Shown piece by piece: positions 47,939-57,273 of a DNA stretch of 64,000 bases. A program made the position numbers and the translations under genes. The notes under the pieces are model-generated. The model was given only the letters and a program-made list of their open reading frames with translations. It was not told where the DNA came from and ran no database searches. How positions within the stretch are numbered: the stretch's first letter is position 1; each line of letters starts with the position of its first letter. The stretch comes from Blastochloris tepida. Lineage in GTDB: Bacteria; Pseudomonadota; Alphaproteobacteria; Rhizobiales; Xanthobacteraceae. The DNA lies in NCBI RefSeq assembly GCF_003966715.1, contig NZ_AP018907.1:2282001-2346000 (forward strand), given 5' to 3'.

Positions 47939-48985
47939 TCACGTGCCCTTGGTGGCAACGCCGGCCGATTCGAACGTCGCCATGTCGCGCCAGCACGCTA
48001 AGGCGCCCTTGACGATGCCGGCGGCGATCGCCGCGCCCGACCCCTCCCCCAGCCGCATGCCGAGATCGAGCAGCGGCGTCTTGTTCAGGCGGCGCAGCAC
48101 CTCGACATGGGCGGGCTCGGCCGAGCAGTGGGCGGCGAGGCAGTGGTCGAGCGCGCGGGCATCCATCGCATGCAGCACGGCTGCCGCCGCGGTGGTGACG
48201 AAGCCGTCGAGGATCACCGGCACGCGCTGGTGGCGGGCGGCCAGGATGGCGCCGGCGATCGCCGCCACCTCGCGGCCGCCGAGGCGGCGCAGCACCTCCA
48301 GCGGATCGCCGTCGCCGGCCCGGTGCAGGGCTACCGCCTCGCCGATCACCTGCGCCTTGCGCCGCACCCCCTCGTGGTCGAGCCCGGTGCCGGGGCCGAC
48401 CCAATCCTGCGGCTGGCCGCCATAGAGAGCGTGGTAGATCGCCGCGGCGATGGTGGTGTTGCCGATGCCCATCTCGCCGACGCACAACAGGTCGATGCCG
48501 CCGGCGATCGCCTCCATGCCATAGGCCATGGTGGCGGCGCAGGCCGGCTCGCTCAGCGCCGCCTCGGCCGAGATGTCCGGCGTCGGCTGGTCGATGGCGA
48601 GGTCGAACACCTTCAGCCCCAGGCCGTAGGCGGCGCAAAGCTGGTTGATGGCGGCGCCCCCGGCCGAAAAATTGTCGAGCATCTGGCGGTTGACCGAATC
48701 CGGAAACGCCGAGATGCCGCGGGCGGTGACGCCGTGGCTGGCGGCGAAGATCGCCACCAGCGGCCGCTCGACCATCGGCCGGGTCGAGCCCTGCCAGGCG
48801 GCGAGCCACTCGACCAGCGCCTCCAGCCGGCCCAGCGAGCCCGGCGGCTTGGTCAGCTCGGCGTCGCGGGCGCGGATGGCGGCCACCGCCTTCTCGTCCG
48901 GGCCCGGCATCTGGGCGACGAGGCGGCGGATGTCGTCGAAGGGAAGGCCGGTGGGACCGGCGGCTTCGGACGAACGTTCGGACAT
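47939..48985 (-). CDS. cobT: Nicotinate-nucleotide--dimethylbenzimidazole phosphoribosyltransferase
   Basis: Makes alpha-ribazole phosphate for the lower ligand of cobalamin. The 348-residue protein from the ATG at 48985 has the family landmarks TKPPGSLGRLEALVEWLAAW near residue 45, FAASHGVTARGISAFP, GEMGIGNTTIAAAIY and the C-terminal catalytic glutamate segment LGMRLGEGSGAAIAAGIVKG. The open frame upstream of the ATG is GC-rich shadow. No other cob genes are nearby and no cobalamin riboswitch was found in the 400 bases upstream. It supplies the cofactor needed by MetH, encoded 3 kb away. Confidence 0.94.
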   Translation of the reverse strand: MSERSSEAAGPTGLPFDDIRRLVAQMPGPDEKAVAAIRARDAELTKPPGSLGRLEALVEWLAAWQGSTRPMVERPLVAIFAASHGVTARGISAFPDSVNRQMLDNFSAGGAAINQLCAAYGLGLKVFDLAIDQPTPDISAEAALSEPACAATMAYGMEAIAGGIDLLCVGEMGIGNTTIAAAIYHALYGGQPQDWVGPGTGLDHEGVRRKAQVIGEAVALHRAGDGDPLEVLRRLGGREVAAIAGAILAARHQRVPVILDGFVTTAAAAVLHAMDARALDHCLAAHCSAEPAHVEVLRRLNKTPLLDLGMRLGEGSGAAIAAGIVKGALACWRDMATFESAGVATKGT

Positions 48986-49389
48986 GGGTCTGGCTCCGGG
49001 GCGTGAGGCAGGGCGATCGGGCGGGCGGCGCGGCGGCGGCTTGCGGCCCTGCGAAGGGGTGTGGGCAGGCGTTGCGGGCCGGGCGCGCGTCGCCGGCCGA
49101 TGCTGCCCAGCGGCGCGGTCGGCGCCAGCGTGGCGCGACCTATAGCGGCCGGCGCGCGGGCTGGGCAATCCAGCCACCGGTTGCGGCAGCCCGCTGCCGG
49201 CCTGTCAGGCGAGGCCGGGCGAACGCCCCTTGGTCCGGCGGCGCATCGATTTGCGGGTTTTCCGCCGGCTATTTTCAGGTTATCAGCGGCGGCTTACGGG
49301 CGCCTGCGCCGCAGCGGGCGGTGATTGCGGTCGCGACCTGAGCCATTATGGTCCCGATGCCAGCTTCGGAATCGCCCGACAACAGCCCG
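48986..49389. other. Gene-free divergent promoter region between cobT and the DUF1289 gene
   Basis: Very GC-rich with no recognisable gene. I looked for the conserved cobalamin-riboswitch core on the minus strand ahead of cobT and did not find it. Confidence 0.4.
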
Positions 49390-49581
49390 ATGACCCCAGC
49401 CAGCCCCTGCATCAAGGTCTGCACCCTCGATCCGGCGTGGCGGCTGTGCATCGGCTGCGGCCGCACGATCGAGGAGATCGCCGGCTGGCGAACCATGTCC
49501 CAGGCCGAGCGCGAGCGGGTGATGGGGGAATTGCCGGCGCGGCTGGCGCGCCTCGCCGCCCGCGACGAGGGCGCGCTGTGA
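49390..49581 (+). CDS. DUF1289 protein with a conserved cysteine cluster
   Basis: A 63-residue protein with the four-cysteine motif of DUF1289: SPCIKVCTLDPAWRLCIGCG, then RTIEEIAGW. Such proteins are thought to bind a metal or an iron-sulfur cluster, and many occur in proteobacteria. An in-frame ATG at 49348 would add 14 residues, but the family begins at the second ATG (MTPASPCIKVC). It overlaps the next gene (GTGA). The function is unknown. Confidence 0.82.
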   Translation: MTPASPCIKVCTLDPAWRLCIGCGRTIEEIAGWRTMSQAERERVMGELPARLARLAARDEGAL

Positions 49582-50327
49582 AATCCTCGCGGCCGTTCGT
49601 CATTCTGGTCACCGCGGTGGCCGTGCTGGTGCTGGGGTTCGGCGCCCGCGAGCAGAGCGGCATCATCGCCGGCATGGCGATCGCCGATCTCGCCGGGGTT
49701 TCCTGGCGGCTCGCGCTGGTGGCGATCGCCGGCACCCTCGCCTATCTGATGTATCACGGCCAGCTTATCGAGGTGCTGCGCACGGTGCTGGTCTATGTCG
49801 GGCTCGTGACCGTGCTGGCGCTCGGCTACACCTACCGGATCGAGATCGCCGCGCTCGCCCACAAGCTGCTCGGCGAGAGCATTCCCGATATCGTCCAGGC
49901 CGGCCGGGACGATGCGCCGCGCGTCGAGGTCAAGCGCGGGTCCGGCGGCGACTTCTCGGTGCCGGCCGAGCTCAACGGCAAGCGGGTGCGGATGATCGTC
50001 GACACCGGCGCCACCGCCGTGGTGCTGACGATCGATGCCGCGCGGGCGGCCGGCCTGCCGCTCGATTTCCTGCGCTACGACGTGCCGGTGGAGACCGCCG
50101 GCGGCCGCACCAAGGCGGCCTCGGTGGTGATCGAGAAGCTCGCCGTCGGCGGCATCGTTGCGCGCAAGGTGCCGGCGCTGGTCGCCGAGCCGGGCAACAA
50201 CCTCAAGATCAGCCTGCTCGGCATGACCTTCCTCAGCCGGCTCGACTCGTTCGAGGTGCGCGGCGACAGGATGGTGATGCGCGCCCGGCCGGAGGGGGGA
50301 GACGGATTTCCGAAGGTGGTGCCATGA
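49578..50327 (+). CDS. TIGR02281-type clan AA (retropepsin-like) aspartic protease
   Basis: A 249-residue membrane-anchored protein starting at a GTG that overlaps the upstream stop. Three hydrophobic segments fill residues 7-100 (FVILVTAVAVLVLGFG, LALVAIAGTLAYLMYH and VLVYVGLVTVLALGY). A single retropepsin-like domain follows with the catalytic motif VRMIVDTGATAVVLT (D near residue 142) and the flap/psi region LLGMTFLSRLDSFEV. Single-domain proteases of this type dimerise, and the domain probably faces the periplasm. It overlaps the beta-lactamase gene by 4 bases. Confidence 0.85.
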   Translation: MKSSRPFVILVTAVAVLVLGFGAREQSGIIAGMAIADLAGVSWRLALVAIAGTLAYLMYHGQLIEVLRTVLVYVGLVTVLALGYTYRIEIAALAHKLLGESIPDIVQAGRDDAPRVEVKRGSGGDFSVPAELNGKRVRMIVDTGATAVVLTIDAARAAGLPLDFLRYDVPVETAGGRTKAASVVIEKLAVGGIVARKVPALVAEPGNNLKISLLGMTFLSRLDSFEVRGDRMVMRARPEGGDGFPKVVP

Positions 50328-51196
50328 TCTCCCGCCGCACCCTGCTTGCCGGCCCGCTGCTCGCCGCGGCGGCCGTGGGCTGTGGGCCGGCGCAGGCCGA
50401 CAGCGGGGACGCGTCCCTCGCGGCACAACTCGCCGGCCTTGAGCGGGCGCACGGCGGCCGACTCGGCGTCGCCATTCTCGACACCGGCAGCGGGCGCGCG
50501 GCGGCCCATCGCGGCGACGAGCGGTTTGCGCTGTGCAGCACCTTCAAGCTCCTGGCCGCCGGCCTGGTGCTGGCGCGGGTCGACCGCGGCGAGGAACGCC
50601 TCGACCGGCGGATCGCCTATGACGCGGCGGCGCTGGTGCCCTATTCGCCGATCACCGGGCCACATGCCGGCGAAGGCTTGACGGTCGGCGCGCTGTGCGA
50701 GGCGGCGGTGACGCTCTCCGACAACACCGCCGCCAACCTGCTGCTCGACAGTTTCGGCGGCCCGGCGGCGCTGACCGCCTATCTGCGCAGCCTCGGCGAT
50801 GCCGCCACGAGGCTCGACCGCCGCGAGCCGGCGCTGAACGAGGCCACCCCCGGCGATGCGCGCGACACCACGACGCCGCTCGCCATGCTGCAGACCCTGC
50901 GCACGCTGGTGCTCGGCGAGGCGCTCTCAGACCCCTCGCGGGCGCAGCTTGCGGCGTGGCTCCGCGCCAACAGAACCGGCGACAAACGGCTGCGCGCCGG
51001 GGTGCCCAAGAACTGGCAGGTCGGCGACAAGACCGGCTCGGGCGGCCACGCCGCGACCAACGATGTCGGCATCCTGTGGCCGCCCGGCGGACGCCCGCCC
51101 ATTCTGGTCGCCGCCTATTACGCGGAGTCACCGGCCATCGAGGACGCCCGCGCCGCCGTGCTGGCCGAGGTCGGACGGCTCGCGGCGGGCATCTGA
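50324..51196 (+). CDS. Class A serine beta-lactamase
   Basis: Periplasmic enzyme hydrolysing beta-lactams, 290 residues. The signal peptide (SRRTLLAGPLLAAAAVG) carries RR and may be a Tat signal, and VGCGP gives a possible lipobox. All catalytic motifs are present: S72-TFK in ALCSTFKLL, SDN in VTLSDNTAANLL, the glutamate of the omega loop in REPALNEATPGD and KTG in WQVGDKTGSGG. A cysteine precedes the active serine, as in the carbapenemase-type enzymes, but the partner cysteine after KTGS is absent. The spectrum cannot be deduced. Overlaps the protease gene. Confidence 0.92.
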   Translation: MISRRTLLAGPLLAAAAVGCGPAQADSGDASLAAQLAGLERAHGGRLGVAILDTGSGRAAAHRGDERFALCSTFKLLAAGLVLARVDRGEERLDRRIAYDAAALVPYSPITGPHAGEGLTVGALCEAAVTLSDNTAANLLLDSFGGPAALTAYLRSLGDAATRLDRREPALNEATPGDARDTTTPLAMLQTLRTLVLGEALSDPSRAQLAAWLRANRTGDKRLRAGVPKNWQVGDKTGSGGHAATNDVGILWPPGGRPPILVAAYYAESPAIEDARAAVLAEVGRLAAGI

Positions 51197-51221
51197 CCGG
51201 CGGCGCAGGTAAATCTCGCCC

Positions 51222-52052
51222 CTACAGCAGGATGTCGGCCAGAAAGCGCAGGCACACCACGGTGAGGAACACGCCGAAGGCGATCTCCAGCTTGCGCCGC
51301 GGCAGGCGGTGGGCGAGCCGCGCGCCATAGGGCGCCGCCAGCGCCGCGGTCGGCGCGATCATGGCGGCGCCGATCAGCGACACGTAACCGAGCGAGAACG
51401 GCGGCAGCATCGCCATCTTCGGCCAGCCGGCGATGACGTAGCCGAGCGCGCCGGGCAGCGAGATCAGCACGCCGAGGCCCGACGACGTCGCCACCGCGCT
51501 GTGGATCGAGCGGTTGTAGAGCGCGAACACCATGTTGGCCATGGCGCCGCCGCCGACGCCCATCAGGGTCGAGGCCAGCCCGATGCCGAAGCCGTAGAAG
51601 CCGAGCGTCCGACGCCCCGGCAGGTCGTCGGCGAGGCGCCAGTCGTCGCGGCCGGAGAAGGTCTTGATGACGATGGTGGTGGCCACCACCACGAAAACCA
51701 GCTTGAGCACCAGCGCCGGGGCATGGGCGGCAACCACGCCGCCGGCCATCACGCCCGCCACCACCGGCACCGCCCACACCTTCAGCACATCCATCCGCAC
51801 CGCGCCCTTGGCATAATGCGAGCGGAACGACTGGATCGAGGTCGGGATGATGATGGCGAGCGAGGAGCCCACCGCAAGGTGCATCCGCACCTCCTCCGGC
51901 ACGCCCATCATCTGGAACACCTGATAGAGCACCGGCACGATGACGGCGCCGCCGCCGACGCCGAACAGCCCGGCCATCAGGCCGGTGACGATGCCGGCCG
52001 CCAGCAGCGCGGCCGACAGAGCGGCGAGTTCGCCAAGCGGAATATCGATCAT
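51222..52052 (-). CDS. TauE/SafE-family membrane exporter
   Basis: A 276-residue permease with eight predicted membrane segments in two homologous halves, each starting with a glycine-rich helix (LMAGLFGVGGGAVIVPVLYQ near residue 24 and GLASTLMGVGGGAMANMVFA near residue 152). This repeat is diagnostic of the TauE/SafE family, which includes sulfite and sulfoacetate exporters. The substrate is not known. It converges with the beta-lactamase gene and lies 12 bases downstream of dusA on the same strand. Confidence 0.9.
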   Translation of the reverse strand: MIDIPLGELAALSAALLAAGIVTGLMAGLFGVGGGAVIVPVLYQVFQMMGVPEEVRMHLAVGSSLAIIIPTSIQSFRSHYAKGAVRMDVLKVWAVPVVAGVMAGGVVAAHAPALVLKLVFVVVATTIVIKTFSGRDDWRLADDLPGRRTLGFYGFGIGLASTLMGVGGGAMANMVFALYNRSIHSAVATSSGLGVLISLPGALGYVIAGWPKMAMLPPFSLGYVSLIGAAMIAPTAALAAPYGARLAHRLPRRKLEIAFGVFLTVVCLRFLADILL

Positions 52053-52063
52053 GGGGATCCCGT

Positions 52064-53059
52064 TTATGCGGCGATGTCGCCCTGCCCGCCGCGGAGCTCG
52101 GCCAGCGCGGCGCGGATGACTTCGACATCAGAACCGGGCTTCGTCGCCCCCTCCGCCAGCAGGCGGCGGAAGCGGCGGGCGCCGGGCACGGCGTGGAAGG
52201 CGCCGACCATGTGGCGGGTGACCGCCGACAGCCGCCCGCCGATCTCGAGGTGACGCCGGCTATAGGGAATCATGCGCTCGACCGCCTCGGCCATGTCGGC
52301 CACCGGCGCCGGCTCGCCGAAAAGCTCGGGATCGACGGCAAGAAGCCGCCACGGCTCCTGATAGGCGGCGCGGCCGAGCATCACCCCATCGACATGGTCG
52401 AGATGCGCCCGCGCCTCCTCCAACGTGGCGATGCCGCCATTGAGGATGATGTCGAGAGTGGGCCGCGCCCGCTTCAGCCGGTAGACGCGCTCATAATCGA
52501 GCGGCGGCACGTCGCGGTTCTGGCGCGGCGACAGCCCCTCCAGCCATGCCTTGCGGGCATGCACGATCAGCGCATCGACGCCGGCTGCCACCGCCGCCTC
52601 GGCCAGCGCATCGAGCGCCTGCTCGGGATCCTGGTCATCGACGCCGATGCGGCACTTCACGGTCACCGGCAGGCTCACCGCCGCCTTCATCGCCGCCACG
52701 CAGTCGCCGACGACCTGCGGCTCGCGCATCAGGCAGGCGCCGAAGCGGCCGTTCTGCACCCGGTCGGACGGGCAGCCGACATTGAGATTGACCTCGACAT
52801 AGCCGAAGCCCTCGGCGATGCGCGCGGCCTCGGCCAGATCCTTCGGCTCGGCGCCGCCAAGCTGGATCGCCACCGGCTGCTCCTCGGGCGAGAAGCCGAG
52901 CAGCCGCCCCCGGTCGCCATGGATCACCGCGCCGGTGGTGACCATCTCGGTATAGAGCAGCGCGTGGCGGGTCAGCTGGCGGTGGAAGAACCGGCAATGT
53001 TTATCGGTCCAGTCCAGCATCGGCGCAACAGCAAACCGCCGCATATTGGTGTTGCTCAT
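52064..53059 (-). CDS. dusA: tRNA-dihydrouridine synthase A
   Basis: Reduces uridine at D-loop positions 20/20a in tRNA. From the ATG at 53059 the protein has 331 residues, the family length. The FMN-barrel starts FAVAPMLDWTDKHCRFFHRQ. The catalytic cysteine lies in NVGCPSDRVQNGRFGACLM near residue 100. VKCRIGVDDQD and DIILNGGIATLEEARAHLDH are present, as is the C-terminal helical domain. The open frame upstream of this ATG has no RBS and is not used. The dusA gene is a known integration target for islands, but no integrase is seen beside it here. Confidence 0.94.
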   Translation of the reverse strand: MSNTNMRRFAVAPMLDWTDKHCRFFHRQLTRHALLYTEMVTTGAVIHGDRGRLLGFSPEEQPVAIQLGGAEPKDLAEAARIAEGFGYVEVNLNVGCPSDRVQNGRFGACLMREPQVVGDCVAAMKAAVSLPVTVKCRIGVDDQDPEQALDALAEAAVAAGVDALIVHARKAWLEGLSPRQNRDVPPLDYERVYRLKRARPTLDIILNGGIATLEEARAHLDHVDGVMLGRAAYQEPWRLLAVDPELFGEPAPVADMAEAVERMIPYSRRHLEIGGRLSAVTRHMVGAFHAVPGARRFRRLLAEGATKPGSDVEVIRAALAELRGGQGDIAA

Positions 53060-53288
53060 GTTTATTGAATTGCAGACCATTTTCTGTTGCAGATGCGACA
53101 GCGCCGACGCAAGCGCCAGATCGAACCTTACACTCGCCTTTCCTTCATGACCACGGCACCTGGCGAAGCCGCGATCGGCGCTGCGCGACATCGCGCGCGC
53201 CTTACAACATGGCCCACCGTTCGATTTCGCGGCTGGCGTGATGCGTATGGCTGGAAACTGGGTCGGTCGGGACACCGGAGGGGCGACA

Positions 53289-53963
53289 TCAGGTTATCGC
53301 AGCGAACGCCTCCACCAATTTGGTAGGGCCCGACACGATGAGGAGGTCGCCTCGCTGGATCATCGTCTCCGGCCGCGCATAGCCGAAATCGGCCCTGGGC
53401 CGCTTCACGCCCACGACGGTGACGCCATACTTGCTGCGCAAGGCGGACTCGGCGAGCGTCTTGCCTTCCGTCTCGTGCGGCGCGGAGGTCTTGGCAATCG
53501 CGAAACCGTCGTCGAACTCGATGAAGTCGATCATCTTCCCGGTCACAAGGTGCGCCACGCGCGCGCCCATGTCGGCCTCCGGGTAAACCACGTGATGGGC
53601 CCCGGTGCGCTCCAGGATACGCCCGTGCTTGGGACCGTTCGCCTTGGCCCAGATGTCTGGAACACCAAGTTCACAAAGTGCCAGCACGGTGAGTACGCTC
53701 GCCTCGAGGTCGGAGCCGATGCCGACCACGGCCCGTCCGAATTCATGCACGCCGAGACGACGCAGCGTGTCGCCGTTGGTGGAGTCGGCCTGCACCACAT
53801 GGGTAAGCCGGTCCGCCCAGGATTGCACCAGGGCGGCGTTCTCGTCGATGCCGAGGACGTCGTGTCCGAGCCGCAGCAGCGACCCGGCCACGGCGCCGCC
53901 GAAGCGGCCGAGGCCGATGACGACGACTGCGTCGTCGCGCGGGGATGAACTGCTAGCCAACAA
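53289..53963 (-). CDS. Potassium channel/transporter regulatory subunit (TrkA/KtrA, single RCK)
   Basis: A 224-residue cytoplasmic protein with one RCK_N Rossmann domain (VVVIGLGRFGGAVAGSLLRL, acidic D in VLGIDENAALVQ) and one TrkA_C domain (ALRSKYGVTVVGVKRPRADF). Having one pair of domains is the KtrA form, whereas E. coli TrkA has two. It gates the adjacent TrkH-type protein on binding nucleotides. The gene overlaps the TrkH gene by 11 bases. It is the last gene of the pair. Confidence 0.92.
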   Translation of the reverse strand: MLASSSSPRDDAVVVIGLGRFGGAVAGSLLRLGHDVLGIDENAALVQSWADRLTHVVQADSTNGDTLRRLGVHEFGRAVVGIGSDLEASVLTVLALCELGVPDIWAKANGPKHGRILERTGAHHVVYPEADMGARVAHLVTGKMIDFIEFDDGFAIAKTSAPHETEGKTLAESALRSKYGVTVVGVKRPRADFGYARPETMIQRGDLLIVSGPTKLVEAFAAIT

Positions 53964-55284
53964 TTGGGCGTTCCTCCGGATAGCGATAGAGCGTCTTCTT
54001 GGTGTTCAGGGCCAAGCTCGTCGCGGCGGTGATGGTGCCGACCCTGCCGACGAACATCAGAAACATGATGACCAATTGCCCGGTCGGAGGCAGTTGAGCG
54101 GTGATACCGGTCGACAGCCCCACTGTGGCGAAGGCGGAGATCACCTCGAACACGACGTCCTCCAGGGCGAAGTCGCTGACGCTCAGGAGGGCCAGGGTCG
54201 CCGCCCCCACGAGGACGACGGCCAGCAGGACGACTGAGAGCGCCTGTCGCTGGACATTTCTGGAGATGCGCCGACCGAAAGCGTTGACGTCGGGCTCACC
54301 GCGGATTTCCGCCCAGACCACCAGCGCAAGCACCAGGAAGGTTGTTACCTTGATGCCCCCGGCGGTGCCTGCGCTGCCGCCTCCGATCAGCATGAGCCCG
54401 TAACTGACGGCAAGCGTTTCGGGCCGAAGCTGGCCGATATCGAAGGCGTTGAAGCCCGCGGTCCGGGTCATGCTGGAGTGGAAAGCTGCACCGAGCAGCT
54501 TGGCCGCAGGATCGAGCGTGCCGAGGGTCGCTGGGTTGCTCCACTCGTACGCCAGCACGATGAGCATGCCGCCGGGCAGCAGCATGCCGGTCCCGAGGAG
54601 CGTGATCTTCGTGTGCAACGACCATCGTGCGGGCCGGCGCGGGTCTCGGCGGATGTCGCTGAGCACCGGAAAGCCGATACCGCCCAGGATCACGGCAACC
54701 ATGATCGGGCCGAGAACCAGAGGGTCGGCGGCGAAGCCGACCAGATTGTCGGAGTAGGTCGAGAAACCAGCGTTGTTGAACGCGGACACCGCATGGAACA
54801 GCCCGTGCCACGCTGCCGCGTCCCATGGCTCCCCGTAGGCATAGTGCAGCCGGACGCAAAGGAATGCGGCCATTGCCAGCTCGATGACGACCGTCACCAG
54901 GAGGATCAGCCGCAGCAACGCTAAGATGTCGCCGGGCGCCAGGCTGCGGGTTTCCGCCTGCGCGATCAGACGAGAGGTGAGCTTTAGCCGCCGCGAGACC
55001 AGATAGCCGAGCAGGGTCGCTCCGCTCATGATCCCGAACCCGCCGATCTGAAACAGGGCCAAGATAACGCCCTGCCCGAACCCTGACCAGTAGGTGGGCG
55101 TGTCCTCGACAATCAGCCCGGTGACGCACACCGCCGAGGTGGCGGTGAACAGCGCCGTCAGAAACGGGGCGCCAGCCTCGTTTGCGCTGGAAATGGGGAG
55201 CATCAGAAGGCCGGTGCCCGCGAGAATGGCGAACAAGAAGGCCATAGGCACCAGCCGGGCGGGATGCTGAAGCGTCTTCGGCAA
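53953..55284 (-). CDS. TrkH/KtrB-family potassium uptake protein
   Basis: A 443-residue channel-like membrane protein with the four M1-P-M2 repeats of the SKT superfamily. The four filter segments are SAVCVTGLI, AFNNAGFSTY, TRTAGFNAF and ATVGLSTGI, each with the key glycine. The compact length and the single-RCK partner indicate the KtrAB type, which is often Na+-dependent. The partner gene follows with an 11-base overlap. A Na+-pumping decarboxylase operon lies upstream on the same strand, which may be functionally linked to Na+-coupled potassium uptake. Confidence 0.93.
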   Translation of the reverse strand: MPKTLQHPARLVPMAFLFAILAGTGLLMLPISSANEAGAPFLTALFTATSAVCVTGLIVEDTPTYWSGFGQGVILALFQIGGFGIMSGATLLGYLVSRRLKLTSRLIAQAETRSLAPGDILALLRLILLVTVVIELAMAAFLCVRLHYAYGEPWDAAAWHGLFHAVSAFNNAGFSTYSDNLVGFAADPLVLGPIMVAVILGGIGFPVLSDIRRDPRRPARWSLHTKITLLGTGMLLPGGMLIVLAYEWSNPATLGTLDPAAKLLGAAFHSSMTRTAGFNAFDIGQLRPETLAVSYGLMLIGGGSAGTAGGIKVTTFLVLALVVWAEIRGEPDVNAFGRRISRNVQRQALSVVLLAVVLVGAATLALLSVSDFALEDVVFEVISAFATVGLSTGITAQLPPTGQLVIMFLMFVGRVGTITAATSLALNTKKTLYRYPEERPIVG

Positions 55285-55537
55285 AGCGGTGGTCCCCTGG
55301 CATCGTTCGGCGGAAACGGGGGCGCCTCGCCTCGAATGTCCGGGCGAGGTCGTCCGGAGAGGAGCGCGGGCCGTCGAGGCCGCGGGCGGTCCTCTGCCGA
55401 TGGGGCTGGCATCTGCTCCGAGCCGTGGTCATGCCGGAAGCCGCCCTCTGCAGGCGAGTAGTGTCTCGGCCCTTCGCGGTCAACTCGTCATGGCCGGGAT
55501 ATAGCCGCTCCCGGGTCGCGGATCATCCCCCTCCCGC

Positions 55538-56749
55538 TCACGCCCCCCGGAGCAGGCTGATCAGGATGGCGGCGAAGATGGCGCTGGTGATGACGCCGCT
55601 GATGCCGGCGCCCAGCGCGTGCGGCAGGATGATGGCGTTGGGGTTGTCGTGGCTGACGATCTTCTGCGCCACCTTGGCCGTGGTCGGCACGCACGAGACC
55701 GCGGCGATGCCGATCACCGGGTTGTACTTGCCGCCGCTGAGCCAATAGAGCACGTAGCCGCCGAACAACCCGCCGATCGCCGAGAACGTCAGCGCCATGA
55801 TGCCGAGAACGAGCAGGATCAGAACCTTGGGATCGAGAATCGTGCCGGCCTCGCACAGCGCGCCCAGCACCAGCCCGAGGAAGAAGGTGGCGCCGTAGAG
55901 CACCTGATTGGAGAGCAGGTCGCGAAACTGCACGAGCCCGCTTTCGCGGACGATGACGCCGAGAAACAGGCTGAGGAACAGGGGCGAGGCCACCGGGAAC
56001 AGCAGCGAGAACAGAATGCAGGCGATGACCGCGAACACCATCTTCTCGGAGCTGGAAATGGTGCGCTGCTTCTCGGTGGGCATCTGGATGGCGCGCAGGC
56101 GCTTGGGCACCAGCGCCTTCACCAGATAGGGATAGCCGCCATAGGTGAGGCCGAGATAGAGATAGCCGACCACGGTGATGGCGACGAAGATCTCGGGCGC
56201 CAGGATCAGCGAAGCGAACAGCACCATCGGGCCGTCGGCGCCGCCGATGGTGGCGGTGGCCGCCGCCTCCCTGATCGGCAGGCCGAGCATGACGCCGATC
56301 GGCAAGGTGATCAGCGTGCCGAGCTCGGCGCACACCGCCAGGAACATGCTGCGGAGCGGCCGCTGCATCACATAGCCGACATCGAGCAGCGTGCCGATGC
56401 CGAGGAAGACGAGGCAGGCGATGAGGCCGTTGGAGAACATCAGCGTGTAGATCGGCTGCAGCCAGTTGATCTGCAGCACATTCACCACCGCCTCGGTGCC
56501 GCTCGCCAGCGGATCGAGAAACAGCGTGCCGGTCTTGCCGTCCTGCAGGAACAGCACGCCGGCATTGACGGTGGCCATGCCGAGCCCCATCGGCACCATC
56601 AGCAGCGCCTCCAGCACGCCCTTGTGACCGAGATAGATCAGCGTGATGCCGAGCGCGATCAGGAACAGCCGCCCGACCACGATGTGCGTCTCGGCGGCGG
56701 CGAGCGTCGCGATGCCCTGGAACAGGTCGAGAAACGAGATGTCGAGCAT
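55538..56749 (-). CDS. Sodium-pumping acyl-CoA decarboxylase beta subunit (OadB/MmdB family)
   Basis: Integral-membrane subunit that decarboxylates carboxybiotin and pumps Na+. The 403-residue protein shows the family landmarks: TLIYLGHKGVLEALLMVPMG, FLGIGTLLDVGYVMQRPLRS, PIREAAATATIGGADGPMVL (with the conserved D of the Na+ site in GGADGP) and CVPTTAKVAQKIVSHDNPNA. About 11 spans are expected. It is the last gene of a five-gene operon with carboxyltransferase, small protein, biotin carrier and OadG, in an order like mmd operons. The start is 27 bases after the gamma subunit stop. Confidence 0.94.
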   Translation of the reverse strand: MLDISFLDLFQGIATLAAAETHIVVGRLFLIALGITLIYLGHKGVLEALLMVPMGLGMATVNAGVLFLQDGKTGTLFLDPLASGTEAVVNVLQINWLQPIYTLMFSNGLIACLVFLGIGTLLDVGYVMQRPLRSMFLAVCAELGTLITLPIGVMLGLPIREAAATATIGGADGPMVLFASLILAPEIFVAITVVGYLYLGLTYGGYPYLVKALVPKRLRAIQMPTEKQRTISSSEKMVFAVIACILFSLLFPVASPLFLSLFLGVIVRESGLVQFRDLLSNQVLYGATFFLGLVLGALCEAGTILDPKVLILLVLGIMALTFSAIGGLFGGYVLYWLSGGKYNPVIGIAAVSCVPTTAKVAQKIVSHDNPNAIILPHALGAGISGVITSAIFAAILISLLRGA

Positions 56750-56776
56750 GGCGGCTCCTTGCGGGGATGGGGCCCG

Positions 56777-57103
56777 TCAGCGGCGGGGGGCGTGCGAGGT
56801 GTGCAGGCGCGTGCGCGTCTCGCGCGTCCAGTCCTGCCCGTTCGTGGCCTCGCCGAGATGGATGATGCGATGGCGGCCGGGCAGCGCGGCATGCACCGCG
56901 GCGGCGATCACCGCTGCCACCTCGGCGCGGTCGTCGCGCACCGGCATGGCCAATGCGGGCGCCTCGCGCGCCGGCGCGCGGCTGCTGCGCGCCAGCACCG
57001 TGACGATGACGCGGATCAGCCCGGCGCACAGCGCGGCGATCACCGCCATCAGCACGAAGGCGGTGGCCGACGTCTTCACTGCGATCAGCGTCATCTCGTC
57101 CAT
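56777..57103 (-). CDS. Sodium-pumping decarboxylase gamma/delta subunit (OadG family)
   Basis: A 108-residue protein whose single N-terminal membrane span (ATAFVLMAVIAALCAGLIRVI) anchors the complex. The rest (AEVAAVIAAAVHAALPGRHR) is the conserved A-x-I-x-A-A-V helix of OadG/MmdD proteins. The ATG at 57103 is preceded by GGAGGAGC, and the open frame upstream is not used. It links the peripheral carboxyltransferase/biotin carrier to the beta subunit. It lies 170 bases after the biotin carrier, a gap without other genes. Confidence 0.85.
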   Translation of the reverse strand: MDEMTLIAVKTSATAFVLMAVIAALCAGLIRVIVTVLARSSRAPAREAPALAMPVRDDRAEVAAVIAAAVHAALPGRHRIIHLGEATNGQDWTRETRTRLHTSHAPRR

Positions 57104-57273
57104 GCGGGCTCCTCCGTTTGCAGATCCGTCTGCCGGTCCGCCTGCCAGTTTCGTCTGAATTGCCCGGCCACCGAGCCGGATGGATCGATGGGCCAGTTTC
57201 CCCGAACGCATTGACCCGCGTCCGCATCAACTTGGCCGCGCCGCACACCGGTGTCGGCGGATCGGAGATCCGA

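Noticed and set aside
48986..49389. Cobalamin riboswitch ahead of cobT
   Set aside because: The conserved B12-box core could not be found on the minus strand in this GC-rich stretch.
52064..53288. Genomic island inserted at dusA
   Set aside because: dusA is a known integration target, but the gene is full length and no integrase or direct repeat is visible beside it.
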